DNA of 64,000 nucleotides from Streptomyces capitiformicae (lineage in GTDB: Bacteria; Actinomycetota; Actinomycetes; Streptomycetales; Streptomycetaceae). The notes under the pieces were generated by a model. The model saw only the letters and a program-made list of their open reading frames with translations, made no database searches and was not told the origin of the DNA. The number at the start of each line of letters is the position of its first letter. Position 1 is the stretch's first letter. The translations under genes and the position numbers were made by a program. The stretch lies in contig NZ_CP022161.1 in NCBI RefSeq assembly GCF_002214185.1, positions 4,029,767-4,093,766 of the forward strand, read 5' to 3'. Positions 63,257-64,000 of the stretch are shown here, piece after piece.

Positions 63257-64000
63257 GTGCAGCCATCTACCCAGTCGGCCCCGTCGACCCCGTCGTCCCC
63301 CCAGGGCATGCTCGGTTATGCCCTGTTCGCCACCCGCTGGCTCCAGGCGCCGCTGTATTTCGGGCTGGTGGCCGCGCAGGGGGTGTACGTCTACAAGTTC
63401 TTCAATGAGCTGTGGACGTTAATCGTCAAGTGCGTGGGCGGGAGCGCCAGCGAGACGTACGTGATGCTCGCGGTGCTCAAGCTGGTCGATGTCGTCATGA
63501 TCGCCAATCTGCTGATCATGACGATCGTCGGCGGCTACGAGACCTTCGTCTCCCGCATCGGCCTCCAGGGCCACCGTGACCAGCCCGAATGGCTCTCGCA
63601 CGTGAACTCCAACGTGCTGAAGGTCAAGCTCGCCACCGCCATCGTGGGCATCTCCTCCGTCCATCTGCTCCAGATGTTCGTGGACGTCCACCACACCTCC
63701 CGCCACTCGCTGCTGTGGGGCACGGTGATCCACATGGCCTTCATCGCCTCGGCGGTGCTCCTGGCGTACATGTCGGGGCCGATGCTGCGGGGGGAGAGCG
63801 GCCACGGGCACGGGGCGCACGACGGCCCGTCGAAGGACCCGGACGGCCCGAAGAGGCCCACGGAGCCGACGGAGCCCCAGCAGCCGACGGAGCCGAAGGA
63901 GTACCGCGTGGTCGGGCCGCTTGCCCCGGCACCCGTCCTCCTCCCCGCCCGGCTGCCGATTCCGGCCCAGGCCACCTCGTACGAGAAGTACGAGAAGTAC
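63257..64000 (+). CDS. YqhA/UPF0114-like membrane protein, cut by window end
   Basis: The frame is open from GTG 63257 (or ATG 63308) to the last base; the 3' end lies outside. The part from 63308 reads ALFATRWLQAPLYFGLVAAQ, KLVDVVMIANLLIMTIVGGYETF and VKLATAIVGISSVHLLQMFV, three of the four membrane segments of the TIGR00645/YqhA family, then a fourth (AFIASAVLLAYM). After it comes a proline/glutamate-rich tail (PTEPTEPQQPTEPKE) unusual for the family. Function unknown. Confidence 0.82.
   Translation, partial: MQPSTQSAPSTPSSPQGMLGYALFATRWLQAPLYFGLVAAQGVYVYKFFNELWTLIVKCVGGSASETYVMLAVLKLVDVVMIANLLIMTIVGGYETFVSRIGLQGHRDQPEWLSHVNSNVLKVKLATAIVGISSVHLLQMFVDVHHTSRHSLLWGTVIHMAFIASAVLLAYMSGPMLRGESGHGHGAHDGPSKDPDGPKRPTEPTEPQQPTEPKEYRVVGPLAPAPVLLPARLPIPAQATSYEKYEKY

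Overview
The window is a 64 kb stretch of a high-GC actinomycete chromosome, almost certainly Streptomyces. The signs are extreme third-position GC, GTG and even TTG starts behind strong Shine-Dalgarno sequences, and many ATGA/GTGA start-stop overlaps. The gene content agrees: a conservon (cvn), DUF397/DUF5753 pairs, MatB, an Mbl-like MreB, F420-type PPOX and mycothiol-type maleylpyruvate isomerase proteins, and an FxSxx-COOH RiPP locus.

Layout. 1-8 kb: a SEL1/TPR protein, an ASCH protein, a secreted GH62 arabinofuranosidase, matB with a fused carboxyltransferase, and an MreB-like gene. 7.6-9.1 kb: a SLOG gene tail-to-tail with a SLATT membrane protein, a pairing known from nucleotide-signalling conflict systems. 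9.2-11.7 kb: a decaying fxs locus, with an intact FxSxx-COOH precursor and an intact AAC(3)-like gene, but broken radical SAM and TPR genes. 12-18.4 kb: a KstD-like flavoprotein, a large subtilisin, a LysR remnant and an NTF2-like protein.

18.5-34 kb is a compact, apparently undescribed biosynthetic cluster. The first operon (+) encodes a stand-alone TrpB2, a gamma-glutamyltransferase homologue, a vicinal-oxygen-chelate dioxygenase, a haem-type tyrosine hydroxylase homologue and a DAO-type FAD oxidase. The middle three look like the tyrosine-to-alkylproline opening steps known from lincomycin, hormaomycin and pyrrolobenzodiazepines. A converging operon (-) encodes a tryptophan-halogenase-family enzyme, a cation/proton antiporter, a flavin reductase and a YbaK/ProX-type tRNA deacylase that could clear a mischarged proline analogue. 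A third operon (+) encodes an atypical LuxR regulator, two glycosyltransferases, an MFS exporter and a 5-aminolevulinate-dehydratase-like protein lacking key catalytic residues. There is no NRPS or PKS.

34-41 kb: a LysE exporter, a conservon reduced to cvnB-C-D with only the tail of cvnA, a Uma2 protein, HTH and DUF397 genes, and DinB. 41-48 kb: murQ/murR with palindromic operator candidates and housekeeping genes. 48-52.6 kb: a secreted SGNH lipase, a killer-toxin-like crystallin protein, a second DUF397/DUF5753 pair and cutC. 52.6-54.5 kb: an IS200/IS605-type tnpB element inside a second, degraded SLOG gene. 54.6-64 kb: an NLP (NPP1) protein, a trypsin-like protease, a HelD-type helicase, a GT87 mannosyltransferase, a PPOX protein, an XPB helicase and a truncated YqhA-like protein. 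Three short tandem-repeat arrays sit between convergent genes (610-737, 34010-34159, 50573-50614). No rRNA, tRNA or CRISPR array was seen.

All functional calls are from reading the sequence and recalling families; no database search was run.
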